Of a DNA stretch of 64,000 nucleotides, positions 48,904 to 57,188 are shown piece after piece. The first letter of the stretch is position 1, and each line of letters begins with the position of its first letter. The position numbers and the translations under genes were made by a program. Source of the stretch: Paenibacillus donghaensis (GTDB taxonomy: Bacteria > Bacillota > Bacilli > Paenibacillales > Paenibacillaceae); assembly GCF_002192415.1 (NCBI RefSeq), contig NZ_CP021780.1, positions 3,100,001 through 3,164,000 on the forward strand, in the 5' to 3' direction. Under the pieces are notes generated by a model, which had not been told where the DNA came from, searched no databases, and saw only the letters and a program-made list of their open reading frames with translations.

Positions 48904-49071
48904 AAGGTCAAAGGCCGGCTGTTCCTGCGGAATGCGCAAGATCGTAAGGTCAAAGGCTGGCTGTTCCTGCGGAATGCGCAAGATCGTAAGGGCAAAGGCT
49001 GGCTGTTCCTGCGGAATGCGCAAGATCGTAAGGACAAAGGCCAGCTGTTCCCGTGGAATGCGCAAGACCTT
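48904..49071. repeat. Tandem array, four copies of a 42-bp unit
   Basis: Units start at 48904, 48946, 48988 and 49030 (exact 42-bp period), each AAGG(T/G/A)CAAAGGC followed by (T/C)GGCTGTTCCTGCGGAATG or a close variant. A single degenerate copy (CAAAGGCAGGCTGTTCCTGC) lies at about 52680, after the second aminopeptidase gene. Frames stay open because 42 is a multiple of 3, but no ribosome binding site is present. The gap 48709-49124 holds no gene. Confidence 0.88.
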
Positions 49072-49081
49072 TATATACTTT

Positions 49082-49116
49082 AAAGCCGCTTGCAGATATA
49101 TCCTGCAAGCGGCTTT
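49082..49116. terminator. Bidirectional terminator
   Basis: AAAGCCGCTTGCAG / CTGCAAGCGGCTTT is a perfect 14-bp stem with a 7-nt loop and T-rich flank on the plus side and A-rich flank for the minus side. It ends the gene at 49125 and any ktrB readthrough. Confidence 0.88.
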
Positions 49117-49124
49117 TGATTTCT

Positions 49125-49400
49125 CTATTCTTCTGGAAGCTCTTGCTTGTCCAGGGCTGCATCCAGCAGCAGGTTGTAGACCTCATCATCATTCTCCAGC
49201 AGCGCATCCGTCTCCAGGAATTGATCCTCATTCCCCGGCTCGGCGGCGAAGCTGAGACTGTAATCCCATTCCGTCCCTCTTTTGCTAGAGAAAGTGATTT
49301 CATAAGGCTCCTTGTGGTTCTCGATGGTAAACACCGTTCTGCCCACATAACTCCGGTCTTCCTGGCGGCTTAATTCCGCGCTTATAATTTCGATCTTCAT
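49125..49400 (-). CDS. Small acidic hypothetical protein, 91 residues
   Basis: ATG 49400 has AAGGAAG 8 nt upstream. The protein starts MKIEIISAELSRQEDRSYVG and has an acidic tail LENDDEVYNLLLDAALDKQE. Alternating hydrophobic residues in RTVFTIENHKEPYEITFSSK suggest a small beta-sheet domain, then a helix. No family recognised; conserved small proteins of this kind occur in Bacillales. A strong terminator follows. Confidence 0.72.
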   Translation of the reverse strand: MKIEIISAELSRQEDRSYVGRTVFTIENHKEPYEITFSSKRGTEWDYSLSFAAEPGNEDQFLETDALLENDDEVYNLLLDAALDKQELPEE

Positions 49401-49641
49401 CTGTTGATCTTCCTTCCATTCATCGGTTCCAATCCTTTGTCCAGTATACCACTCAAAGCGCAGCAATTCCTGCTCTTTATACTGCTTTAACGCACTAATT
49501 GACTTTTTTCATCCGGCGGTTAATAATTTAATACAATACTGGCTCAATTTTAAATCAGCGGTCGAATATACGGGTGAACAGAGCGGAGGGCCCTGAGGGA
49601 TTCTGGAGAAACGATAGTGCTCGCCTTTAAAGACCGATTTC

Positions 49642-49911
49642 GTTACTACCTAGGCCGCATTGAAGATGTAGAAGACTACACTAGAGCTTTCAGAGAAATT
49701 AGATGCGAAAGTGCATCTAATTTCAGCTGGAACACCTGTCCCCGGACAAATAAGTGCGAATCCGCAACTATTTTCGAGAAATACGCTGGTTTAACGCTCA
49801 GAATCCGAAATTAGATGCGTTTACGCACTTATTTGCTCTAAAACGGAATATATCGGCTAATTAGATGCAGATTTGCAACTAATTCGGTGGATTGGACTGT
49901 TGTGGCGATCA
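49642..49911 (+). repeat. Iterated-palindrome element, copy C
   Basis: Parallel to copy B: GTTACTACCTAGGCCG at the left, the perfect palindrome AAATTAGATGCG...CATCTAATTT at 49696-49723, three more palindromes, then CGGTGGATTGGACT and TGTGGCGATCA at the right. The gap 49401-50090 contains only this element and the promoter region of the aminopeptidase gene. Confidence 0.88.
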
Positions 49912-50090
49912 GATGCTTAATCTTGGATGCTTACTCCTACTCCAATCAGGAAATAGGGATTTCACAACGATCTCAACAACCCTCCGAACCCGCAGCGGAT
50001 TTATTCACAGATGGGAACTGCTGATATTGGTTTTGAGCCACAATACTTAAGCAGGATCTGACGGTCCTTATTTGAATGGAGGATATTAAT

Positions 50091-51323
50091 ATGAGTAATT
50101 TTGAAGCCAAGCTCAGTAAATACGCGGATTTAGCTGTACAGATTGGAGTGAACATTCAGCCGGGACAGACGCTGGTAATCAACGCGCCCGTACTGGCCGC
50201 AGAATTCGTAAGAATGATTACCGCCAAGGCTTACGCAGTAGGAGCCGGATGGGTAAAGGTCAATTGGAATGACGAATTTATTACCCGTCAGCAATTCGAA
50301 CACGCCGCACCCGAGGTATTCACCAAGTCTCCAACCTGGCTGGCCGGGGAAATGACCGAACTGGCGGAGGAAGGCGCCGCCGTTCTTCACGTTATTGCCG
50401 AGAATCCGGATGCCCTTAAAGGTATCGAGCAGGAGCGGATCGCCAACTGGCAGAAGACCCGCGGAGCCGCATTAACCAAATACCGGGCCTACCAGATGTC
50501 GGACAAATTCAGCTGGAGCATCGTAGCCATCCCTTCACAGCCTTGGGCAGACAAGGTATTTCCCGAGCTTCCGGCCGAGGAGCGTGTAGATAAGTTGTGG
50601 GAGGCGATTTTCCATTCGGTCCGCCTGGGCCACGAAGATCCGGTTGCCGCCTGGCAGCAGCATCTCGATACGCTCGATAAGAACGCAGCCGTGCTAAATG
50701 AGAAGAAATATAAGAAACTTCACTACATAGCCCCCGGTACAGATCTGACCATCGAACTTCCTGAAGGCCATTTATGGGCGCAGGGCGACAGCATCAATGA
50801 GAATGGATTTTCTTTTGTGGCCAATATGCCTACAGAGGAAGTATTCACCGCACCGTTGAAGACAGGTGTAGACGGTACCGTTCGAAGCACCAAACCGCTC
50901 AGCCATGCCGGCAACATCATTGACAACTTCTCCATCACCTTCGAGAAAGGCCGGATTGTCAAGGTGACCGCAGAGAAAGGCCAGGAAGCTCTGGAGTATC
51001 TGATCGGCATGGATGAAGGTGCGAAATATCTCGGCGAGGTGGCCCTGGTACCGCACAAGTCTCCGATCTCGGAATCCAATATTCTGTATTATAATACCCT
51101 GTTTGACGAAAATGCCTCCAACCATCTGGCGATTGGCATGGCTTATGCCTTCTGCCTCGAAGGCGGCAAGGAAATGACTCCGGAGCAATTAATGGAACGC
51201 GGACTGAATGACAGCGTCACTCACGTCGATTTCATGATTGGTTCGGCAGAGATGAATATTTACGGCATTACCGCGGATGGCAAGGAAGAGCCTGTATTCC
51301 TGAACGGAAACTGGGCGTTCTAG
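50091..51323 (+). CDS. Aminopeptidase of the M29 family (AmpS/PepS), first copy
   Basis: 410 residues from ATG 50091 (GGAGG 8 nt upstream). M29 enzymes are two-metal aminopeptidases of the cytoplasm. Metal ligands are visible in MPTEEVFTAP (Glu), YLGEVALVPHKSPIS (Glu, His), LYYNTLFDENASNHLA (Tyr, His) and THVDFMIGS (His, Asp). The N-terminal domain starts KYADLAVQIGVNIQPGQTLV. It is followed 117 bp downstream by a paralogue of the same length, so the pair arose by tandem duplication. Confidence 0.94.
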   Translation: MSNFEAKLSKYADLAVQIGVNIQPGQTLVINAPVLAAEFVRMITAKAYAVGAGWVKVNWNDEFITRQQFEHAAPEVFTKSPTWLAGEMTELAEEGAAVLHVIAENPDALKGIEQERIANWQKTRGAALTKYRAYQMSDKFSWSIVAIPSQPWADKVFPELPAEERVDKLWEAIFHSVRLGHEDPVAAWQQHLDTLDKNAAVLNEKKYKKLHYIAPGTDLTIELPEGHLWAQGDSINENGFSFVANMPTEEVFTAPLKTGVDGTVRSTKPLSHAGNIIDNFSITFEKGRIVKVTAEKGQEALEYLIGMDEGAKYLGEVALVPHKSPISESNILYYNTLFDENASNHLAIGMAYAFCLEGGKEMTPEQLMERGLNDSVTHVDFMIGSAEMNIYGITADGKEEPVFLNGNWAF

Positions 51324-51440
51324 GAGGTGCCTTCCAACCCGGTGATTCGGAGGACAAATCCTCCTGAAGCTCAGGTTTGAAGACACGTCAATTCCTGCTG
51401 GCCGATATAGAGAGATTAGGTTTGGAGAGGAGCAATAGCT

Positions 51441-52676
51441 ATGCTGAGTTTTAGTCAAAAGCTGGAGAATTATGCACTGCTGGCCGTCAAGATTGGAGTC
51501 AATATCCAGCCTGGCCAGACCTTGGTCGTGAACGCGGATATCGCTTCCGCCGAGCTGGTGCGCCTTGTGGTGCGCAAAGCGTATGAGTCAGGCGCCAAGC
51601 TTATTAAAGTGAATTACGCCGATGAGATCACTACCCGCATCCGTTATGATCTGGCACCTTCGGAGTCGTTCCTGGAGGCTCCGAAACACCATGCTGAGGA
51701 GATGGAGGAGCTGGCGCGCGACGGTGCGGCATTCCTGTCGATAGTATCGGCCAATCCCGGCCTGCTGAGCGGGGTTGATCCGCAGCGGATTACGGACAAT
51801 CAGCGCACCACCAGACAGGCGCTGGCCCCTTACCGGGAGCTGCTGATGGGCAATCATGCCAGCTGGAGCCTGATTGGCTTCGCTTCTCCGGTGTGGGCCG
51901 CCACAGTATTTCCAGAGGCTCCGGCAGAAGACCAGGTCCAACTGCTGTGGGACGCGATCTTCAAGGCGGTCCGTGCTGATCAGCCGGACCCTGTCGCCGC
52001 CTGGGAGAAACACCTCGGCGGCCTCAAAGAGCGCTGCGCGGTGCTGAATGCGAAGAAATACCGCAAGCTGCACTATACCGCAGCTGGAACGGACCTGACG
52101 ATTGAACTGCCCGAAGGGCACATCTGGTGTCAGGCCGGAGCCGTGAACGGACGCGGCGTGTCTTTCCTGGCCAATCTTCCTACAGAGGAAGTATTCACGG
52201 CACCGCTGAAGAGCGGCGTGAACGGCAAGGTAAGCAGCACCAAGCCGCTTAGCTACGGCGGCAAAGTGATCGACAACTTCACCCTGACGCTGGAGAACGG
52301 CAAGATCACCGAATATACCGCCGAGACCGGCCGGGATACACTGGCCTCGCTGTTGGCGATCGATGAAGGCTCTGCTTACCTGGGCGAAGTGGCTCTGGTG
52401 CCGCATCATTCCCCGATCTCCGAGAGCGGCATTCTTTATTACAATACATTGTATGACGAGAATGCCTCCAGCCATCTGGCGATTGGCGCCGCTTATGCCT
52501 TTACGCTGCAGGAAGGCGTCTCCATGACCAAGGAGCAGTTGGCAGCTTACGGCATGAACCAGAGTCTGAGCCATGTCGACTTCATGATGGGATCTGCCGA
52601 TATGAACATCGACGGTATTACCGATGAAGGAACGGCCGAGCCCATTTTCCGTAACGGGAACTGGGCGAGAGGTTAA
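51441..52676 (+). CDS. Aminopeptidase of the M29 family (AmpS/PepS), second copy
   Basis: 411 residues, closely similar to the gene before it across its full length. All metal ligands are kept: LPTEEVFTAP, YLGEVALVPHHSPIS, LYYNTLYDENASSHLA and SHVDFMMGS. GGAGAGG-like site upstream (GGAGAGGAGCAATAGCT). GC content is higher than in the first copy. A perfect terminator follows at 52748-52786. Two close paralogues side by side may differ in dipeptide specificity or expression. Confidence 0.94.
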   Translation: MLSFSQKLENYALLAVKIGVNIQPGQTLVVNADIASAELVRLVVRKAYESGAKLIKVNYADEITTRIRYDLAPSESFLEAPKHHAEEMEELARDGAAFLSIVSANPGLLSGVDPQRITDNQRTTRQALAPYRELLMGNHASWSLIGFASPVWAATVFPEAPAEDQVQLLWDAIFKAVRADQPDPVAAWEKHLGGLKERCAVLNAKKYRKLHYTAAGTDLTIELPEGHIWCQAGAVNGRGVSFLANLPTEEVFTAPLKSGVNGKVSSTKPLSYGGKVIDNFTLTLENGKITEYTAETGRDTLASLLAIDEGSAYLGEVALVPHHSPISESGILYYNTLYDENASSHLAIGAAYAFTLQEGVSMTKEQLAAYGMNQSLSHVDFMMGSADMNIDGITDEGTAEPIFRNGNWARG

Positions 52677-52747
52677 CAGCAAAGGCAGGCTGTTCCTGCA
52701 CAACGCACCACAACACAAGTAAATCATCCTGTCCTATACAGAAACCA

Positions 52748-52786
52748 AACCACCCGCAACTATTAAACAACAGTTGCGGGTGGTTT
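52748..52786. terminator. Rho-independent terminator
   Basis: AACCACCCGCAACT / AGTTGCGGGTGGTT perfect 14-bp stem, 10-nt loop, T-rich on the plus side. It serves the aminopeptidase transcript and probably proS, which converges on it. Confidence 0.9.
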
Positions 52787-52809
52787 TAATCATACTGAAG
52801 ATCAGAGAA

Positions 52810-54507
52810 TTAGGAAGTAGTAATCCTCATTATAGCCTCAGAGATGTCTAGGACCTCTTTAGTATTTGTCAGTCGACTCATATACTGAACCTTTTGCATT
52901 GCAGCATCTTTGCCTACTATCAGGGATACGGGAATACCTATCAGCCCAGAATCCTTAAATTTGACTCCCGCCCGCTCGTCCCTGTCATCTAAAAGGGTCT
53001 GCACACCTAATTGTGTAAGTTGTTTATACAAGGCCTCAGCTAAAGCTACTTGCTCCTTATCTTTGACAGACATCAGTAGGATATGAACAGCGTAAGGAGC
53101 CAACGACGCTGGCCAGACAAGTCCCTCTTCATCATAGTTCTGTTCTGCAACTGCGGCCATCAAACGAGAAATACCGATGCCGTAACAACCCATAATTATC
53201 GATTTTTTGTTACCAGCAGCATCTAGAAATGAAGCACCAAGCTTATCGCTGTACCTTCTTCCTAACTTAAATACATGCCCAATTTCGATTCCTTTATGGA
53301 GGTGAAGCACCCCTTCCCCACAGGATGGACAACTGTCACCTTCGACGGCATTACGAAAATCGCCTATGCGCTCTAAGGAGAAATCACGACCTGGAACCAC
53401 ATTCCTTAAATGGTAATCCTTCTCCCCGGCTCCTGATACCCCTTGAGACATTGCAGCCACAGCTGTATCCACATATAAAGGCAGCAGCAATTCGGTAGGA
53501 CCAACAAAGCCAATCTCAACTCCTGTAACATCCTGTACGGTTTGATAATCCGCTAAGGCTAGATCACTTGTGCCTAAAAATTGTCCCAGTTTAATTTCGT
53601 TTACTTCATGGTCACCCCGCACAAGCACTGCGAACAATTGACCCTCATCTGCATAAATTAATGTCTTGATGATGTGCTCCGGAAGAATATTCAGCCCCTT
53701 CACCAACTCATCTATTGTATCGGGAGTGTGGAATTTTTCATAGGTTGGAATCTCCAGTAAGTCTGAATTAGCATCTGCAGCATGAGTACGAACCTCTGCC
53801 TGCTCCAGGTTGGCTGCATAATCACAATGGGAACAGACGGCAATCGTATCTTCTCCGATGTCTGAAAGAGCCATAAATTCATGACTCCCCCCCTCGCCTC
53901 CTATAGCACCAGAATCCGCATGAACTGCTCGATAATCTAGACCACAGCGTGCGAAGATCCTTTGGTAGGCACTAAACATTTTCACATAGGAATCATCTAA
54001 TCCTTCCCAGTCCGTGTCAAACGAATAGGCATCTTTCATCAAAAACTCTCTACCTCGTAATAATCCTGAACGCGGCCGGCGTTCATCGCGGAATTTGGTC
54101 TGAATTTGATACAGTGTGACTGGCAACCTCTTGTAGGAGCTGATTTCTCCCCGAACTAACGTTGTCACAACCTCTTCATGTGTAGGTCCAAGCACAAATT
54201 CGCGCTTATGGCGGTCTTGAAGCTTCATGAGCTCTTGCCCATACACATCATATCTTTCCGACTCTTTCCATAACTCCGTAGGCTGCATCGAAGGCATAAG
54301 TATCTCTTGCGCACCCGCAGCATCCATTTCCTTACGTACAATCTCTTCAATCTTTCGTAACACACGACGTCCGAGGGGCAGATAGGTGTAAATTCCCGCC
54401 GCCAGCTGACGAATATATCCTGCTCGCAGCAACAGCTGATGATTAATCGTTTCTGCATCTGCAGATGTCTCTCGAAGTGTAGTTGTTAAAAGATCTCTTT
54501 GGCGCAT
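52810..54507 (-). CDS. proS: Prolyl-tRNA synthetase (bacterial type with editing domain)
   Basis: 565 residues from ATG 54507. Charges tRNA-Pro. Class II motifs are seen: motif 1 around AAGIYTYLPLGRRVLRKIEE, motif 2 in FRDERRPRSGLLRGREFLMK and motif 3 in GIGISRLMAA. The insertion editing domain lies between (about 225-390). Length equals the bacterial (non-eukaryote-like) ProS. A T-box leader precedes it, so its synthesis is controlled by uncharged tRNA-Pro. The TTG at 54516 is three codons upstream and less likely. Confidence 0.95.
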   Translation of the reverse strand: MRQRDLLTTTLRETSADAETINHQLLLRAGYIRQLAAGIYTYLPLGRRVLRKIEEIVRKEMDAAGAQEILMPSMQPTELWKESERYDVYGQELMKLQDRHKREFVLGPTHEEVVTTLVRGEISSYKRLPVTLYQIQTKFRDERRPRSGLLRGREFLMKDAYSFDTDWEGLDDSYVKMFSAYQRIFARCGLDYRAVHADSGAIGGEGGSHEFMALSDIGEDTIAVCSHCDYAANLEQAEVRTHAADANSDLLEIPTYEKFHTPDTIDELVKGLNILPEHIIKTLIYADEGQLFAVLVRGDHEVNEIKLGQFLGTSDLALADYQTVQDVTGVEIGFVGPTELLLPLYVDTAVAAMSQGVSGAGEKDYHLRNVVPGRDFSLERIGDFRNAVEGDSCPSCGEGVLHLHKGIEIGHVFKLGRRYSDKLGASFLDAAGNKKSIIMGCYGIGISRLMAAVAEQNYDEEGLVWPASLAPYAVHILLMSVKDKEQVALAEALYKQLTQLGVQTLLDDRDERAGVKFKDSGLIGIPVSLIVGKDAAMQKVQYMSRLTNTKEVLDISEAIMRITTS

Positions 54508-54545
54508 ATCAACCAACCCTCTTTCGTCGAATTCTTACAAAAGCG

Positions 54546-54745
54546 CAAAAAGACACATCCGTCAGGGACGAATGTGTCGTGATACCACCCTTTTTCAATT
54601 GCTATGACAAGCACGGCAATCCTCAACGCCGGATAACGGTCGGGACCGGTGGCATCGCCACAGCTACCAAGGCAGGATATGCTTTCATCACTTTCGAGAG
54701 ACCTTTCAGCCGGTGAGTCCCTTCTCTGTTCTGGTGATAGTTAAA
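54546..54745 (-). ncRNA. T-box riboswitch leader of proS
   Basis: On the minus strand the leader ends with the T-box motif GGGTGGTATCACG (about 54579-54592, complement shown as plus-strand CGTGATACCACCC). A terminator follows: GACACAT...CGTCC / GGATGTGTC plus TTTTT (54549-54578). The upstream part is a long structured stem I region. Its specifier codon should read proline but I cannot place it with certainty. Confidence 0.88.
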
Positions 54746-54768
54746 GCACAGATCCTTGTTCAACGCTT

Positions 54769-54960
54769 TTAAAATATTGTCATTTGAATATATGTTATAA
54801 TTCGGAAAATGTCAAAAGGGTTGTGAAAGTACATCGTATAAAAGGCCTGCTCCACTTTGTCAGTGACCGTTCCCGGCTGATCCATCAGTTCCTGCAGGTC
54901 GCGATTTTTTCGGTCCATATAGTATTTTACAGCCGTAAGGAATAAATCACCCTCAGCGCC
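54769..54960 (-). pseudogene. TetR-family regulator, remnant without the HTH
   Basis: Open frame on the minus strand reads EGDLFLTAVKYYMDRKNRDL, then KVEQAFYTMYFHNPFDIFRI, stopping at 54769. This is the segment after the HTH of TetR regulators (usually YYYFKGGKEDLF...). The HTH before it is missing, with an in-frame TAA just upstream, and the C-terminal half is also lost. The fragment lies just upstream of the proS T-box. Confidence 0.65.
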
Positions 54961-54982
54961 CCTTTTTATATTTTATCAAATG

Positions 54983-55080
54983 TTAAAAAATAGTCGGTAC
55001 CATGCCCCCATCTATACGGATTGGAGAACCTTTGAATGCGGATGCATAAGGACTACATACAAATGTAGTTAGGTTACTTC
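54983..55080 (-). pseudogene. Short-chain dehydrogenase, C-terminal remnant
   Basis: About 32 codons on the minus strand read NLTTFVCSPYASAFKGSPIR then IDGGMVPTIF and stop at 54983. The (F/L)CSPYAS---GS-IRIDGG pattern is the end of classical SDR enzymes. Nothing upstream in frame continues it. Together with the TetR scrap it suggests a deleted SDR-tetR pair. Confidence 0.65.
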
Positions 55081-55099
55081 TAATCTTAACGAGGCCTAA

Positions 55100-55198
55100 T
55101 TAGTGCCCTAAAGTTGCATCTACATAGGCTTGCTGTGCATCTACATACGCTTGAGAGTTCCCTCTTCTAATATCCTGGCAATACCTCTTAGCAGTATC
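55100..55198 (-). pseudogene. C-terminal scrap of an unidentified gene
   Basis: A 32-codon minus-strand frame after a TAA reads TAKRYCQDIRRGNSQAYVDA and QQAYVDATLGH, ending at 55100. The composition is protein-like and it lies 20 bp from the SDR remnant in the same orientation. Family not recognised; low certainty. Confidence 0.35.
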
Positions 55199-55261
55199 TT
55201 ACCAGTAGGTCACAATAGAATAACTGCAATAGTACAGTTTTTTCGAGCAAATCAGATGTAA

Positions 55262-55292
55262 AAAAAGAAATGCCTGCAAAAGTGCAGGCATT
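55262..55292 (-). terminator. Orphan hairpin with a U tract
   Basis: AATGCCTGCA-AAAG-TGCAGGCATT followed on the minus strand by TCTTTTTTTAC. No intact gene ends here, so it may be the terminator of a lost gene. Other TTTTGCAGG motifs follow (about 55333 and 55390). No gene is seen in 55199-55470. Confidence 0.6.
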
Positions 55293-55475
55293 CCCAGCTT
55301 AGTTGACTCAAACGACTATTTCCCGCTCCAAAAGATGTATTTTTGCAGGTATTCGAGATTTCTTCAGCTTCGCTCTTAAAAAGCCTGTACTTTTGCAGGT
55401 TTCCCTGAAAGTATCCTCTCAGCAGACCTCGGCACGGAGTAGATTAGTCCAAATTTGAAGTTTTGTTCAAACCTT

Positions 55476-55535
55476 GTTCACAATATCGTTGATTTTAATT
55501 CACAAATATGTCACAATACAATTAAGGATTGTATT
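55476..55535 (+). promoter_or_regulatory. Repeated ATTGTGA-type boxes and a palindrome upstream of the small membrane protein gene
   Basis: GTTCACAAT (55476-55484), ATTCACAAA (55498-55506) and GTCACAAT (55510-55517) are inverse copies of the ResD box TTTGTGAAT or near it. AATACAAT-TAAGG-ATTGTATT (55515-55535) is an 8+5+8 palindrome just before the ribosome binding site. Confidence 0.45.
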
Positions 55536-55550
55536 TACAAGGAGGAGATT

Positions 55551-55730
55551 ATGATGGCCAGTGATCACTTGCCTCTCCAGACGGAAGAGACAAAAGAAAC
55601 ACGAGTGAAACTGCAGCCGCCTACACCATCCAGTATCCAAGCTTCCGATGCCATAAAATACACTGCTTATGTAATGCTGCTGTTCGGATTCCTTTACTTT
55701 CTCGTCCAGTACCTTGGCCCTATGCTGTAA
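55551..55730 (+). CDS. Small single-helix membrane protein, 59 residues
   Basis: ATG 55551 (or 55554) with AAGGAGGAG directly upstream. A hydrophilic N-terminal half (HLPLQTEETKETRVKLQPP) is followed by one transmembrane helix, TAYVMLLFGFLYFLVQYLGP. No family recognised. The frame extends further upstream to 55455, but that part covers the regulatory boxes and lacks a site. A terminator follows, so it is a monocistronic gene. ResD-like boxes upstream hint at a respiration-linked role; this is inference only. Confidence 0.75.
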   Translation: MMASDHLPLQTEETKETRVKLQPPTPSSIQASDAIKYTAYVMLLFGFLYFLVQYLGPML

Positions 55731-55768
55731 GGGTTTGACCTTATATAATGAAACTATGGAAAGCGCTT

Positions 55769-55810
55769 ACGGCTAATCCCTCCCTTTCGGGGCTGAGACT
55801 AGCCGTTTTT
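55769..55810 (+). terminator. Rho-independent terminator
   Basis: ACGGCTA / TAGCCGT closing stem with an inner CC(T)/GG hairpin and TTTTTA on the plus strand. Confidence 0.75.
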
Positions 55811-55836
55811 ATTTGCCGTTTCGATTATGCAGCAGG

Positions 55837-56529
55837 TTACCACGACAACGCTTTGTCGATCCACGCTGCCGCAGCCGGTGACCAGCCCGCAGCAGCCATC
55901 TGCTCATGCAGCCAGGTAATTGCCTCTCCCCGCTCGCCTGCAAACGGCGAAATCCCGCTTGCTTCCATCCAGTGACCGGTGGTCTCAAAGGAGGTGCTGT
56001 TCCAGCCACTAGCCTCACCCAGCTCATTCACCCGCTGCTTGACTCCGCTAATCACAATGTCCAGGGAGCCTTGAAGCTCTATGACCGCATTATCGAAGCT
56101 TCTCTTCTGCTCCGGTGCTTTCATACCGGCTTCCGTCCGCAGTCTGCGGGTTTCAATCCCCTCATTGGCACGGATGATCTGCAGTAGAATCAGCGCTTCC
56201 TTACTGCACAGACCGCTGTCATAACGTTCCTCCAACGATCGCAGACTGCCTGCTGCAGCTACATAAGCCGGAAACCAAGCCTTCGATACCAATAGGGCTT
56301 TTTTCTTCATAAACTTGCCATACCCGGCCAAGCCGTCTCCCGGAAATCTCGCCCGCCAGGACCAAGGGTCCAATTCGGTGCCCGTGTGCCAGTTCTCGGG
56401 TTTCGTCAGTCCGTTCAGGGAAGGATGTTGCGGGATCAGCGGCGCCAGCGGCAGCATACCCATACGCGCAACTACCTCTGCCGCTTCTTCGTAAGTTGTG
56501 ACAACCTCAGGAATGTCTAAATGGTCCAC
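55837..56529 (-). CDS. AlkZ-related hypothetical protein
   Basis: 230 residues from a GTG with AAGGAG 8 nt upstream. It begins LDIPEVVTTYEEAAEVVARM and has a DPWSWRARFPGDGLAGYGKF segment, which I associate with the AlkZ-related group; the full AlkZ/YcaQ glycosylase (about 370-400 residues) and its QxQ catalytic motif are not present. The middle region (SKEALILLQIIRANEGIETR) looks like a winged helix. A DNA-related role is possible but unproven. Alone in its unit. Confidence 0.7.
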   Translation of the reverse strand: MDHLDIPEVVTTYEEAAEVVARMGMLPLAPLIPQHPSLNGLTKPENWHTGTELDPWSWRARFPGDGLAGYGKFMKKKALLVSKAWFPAYVAAAGSLRSLEERYDSGLCSKEALILLQIIRANEGIETRRLRTEAGMKAPEQKRSFDNAVIELQGSLDIVISGVKQRVNELGEASGWNSTSFETTGHWMEASGISPFAGERGEAITWLHEQMAAAGWSPAAAAWIDKALSW

Positions 56530-56618
56530 GACTCTCTCTCCTTATCAAATTCAAATGTGATCTGCCGAGCAAATCTTCCCAATACTGATGGGTGTTCTTC
56601 TGCTCAAAGCGCTTACTC

Positions 56619-57188
56619 TCAATCCTTCATGCACCCGATTCCGCGGATAAAAGTGTCGACCAGCCGCGTCAAGCTGACGCCCAGATCCAGCGGCATTCCG
56701 AAGCCTCCCTGATGCTCCAGGGAGGCGAAGCCGTGCAGAATGCTGCGCAATCCTCTGACTGCGTGCAGTTCGCCTTCGGCTCCCAGCTGATAGTAACGCA
56801 GCACCCCGATGATCTGCTCCAGGATCTGCTCGCTCGCCGCCTGCAGTCCTTGATTCTCCGGCTCCGGTGCCCGCAGCGTAGTCTCATATACGCCAGGACG
56901 GCTTCTGGCGAAATCAACGTATGCGCGGCTCATCGCATGAACCGCCTCGTCGCCTTCCAGTCCAGCAGCCGCCGTAGCAATGGCCGTACTCAGCTGCTCC
57001 AGTCCATACACGGCCAGCAGTGTACGCAGGCCGGTCAGACCGTTAATATGATTATACAATGAAGGAGAACGCACGCCCAGCTTGGCCGCCAACGCCGCCA
57101 GCGTCACTTCCCCGATCCCCTGCTGATCCGCCATTTCAGCGGCCGCCATTACCAGCGTCTGTGAATCCAATCCGGCTCTTGGTGACAT
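56619..57188 (-). CDS. TetR-family regulator with WHG-type C-terminal domain
   Basis: A 189-residue TetR protein. The HTH covers VTLAALAAKLGVRSPSLYNH (about 28-47), and the C-terminal region has the TetR-WHG pattern (VYGLEQLSTAIATAAAGLEG, DFARSRPGVYETTLRAPEPE). Its ATG follows the stop of the MBL gene without a gap (TAA-ATG), so it is cotranscribed. Two palindromes upstream of the MBL gene are likely its operators, giving an autoregulated two-gene unit. Confidence 0.9.
   Translation of the reverse strand: MSPRAGLDSQTLVMAAAEMADQQGIGEVTLAALAAKLGVRSPSLYNHINGLTGLRTLLAVYGLEQLSTAIATAAAGLEGDEAVHAMSRAYVDFARSRPGVYETTLRAPEPENQGLQAASEQILEQIIGVLRYYQLGAEGELHAVRGLRSILHGFASLEHQGGFGMPLDLGVSLTRLVDTFIRGIGCMKD

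Noticed and set aside
48904..49071. CRISPR-like regular repeats (also 11174-11370 and 63686-63880)
   Set aside because: The units are contiguous tandem repeats without unique spacers and no cas gene lies nearby.
51588..52727. Minus-strand frame (379 codons) opposite the second aminopeptidase
   Set aside because: Shadow of a gene with all M29 metal ligands; no family similarity.
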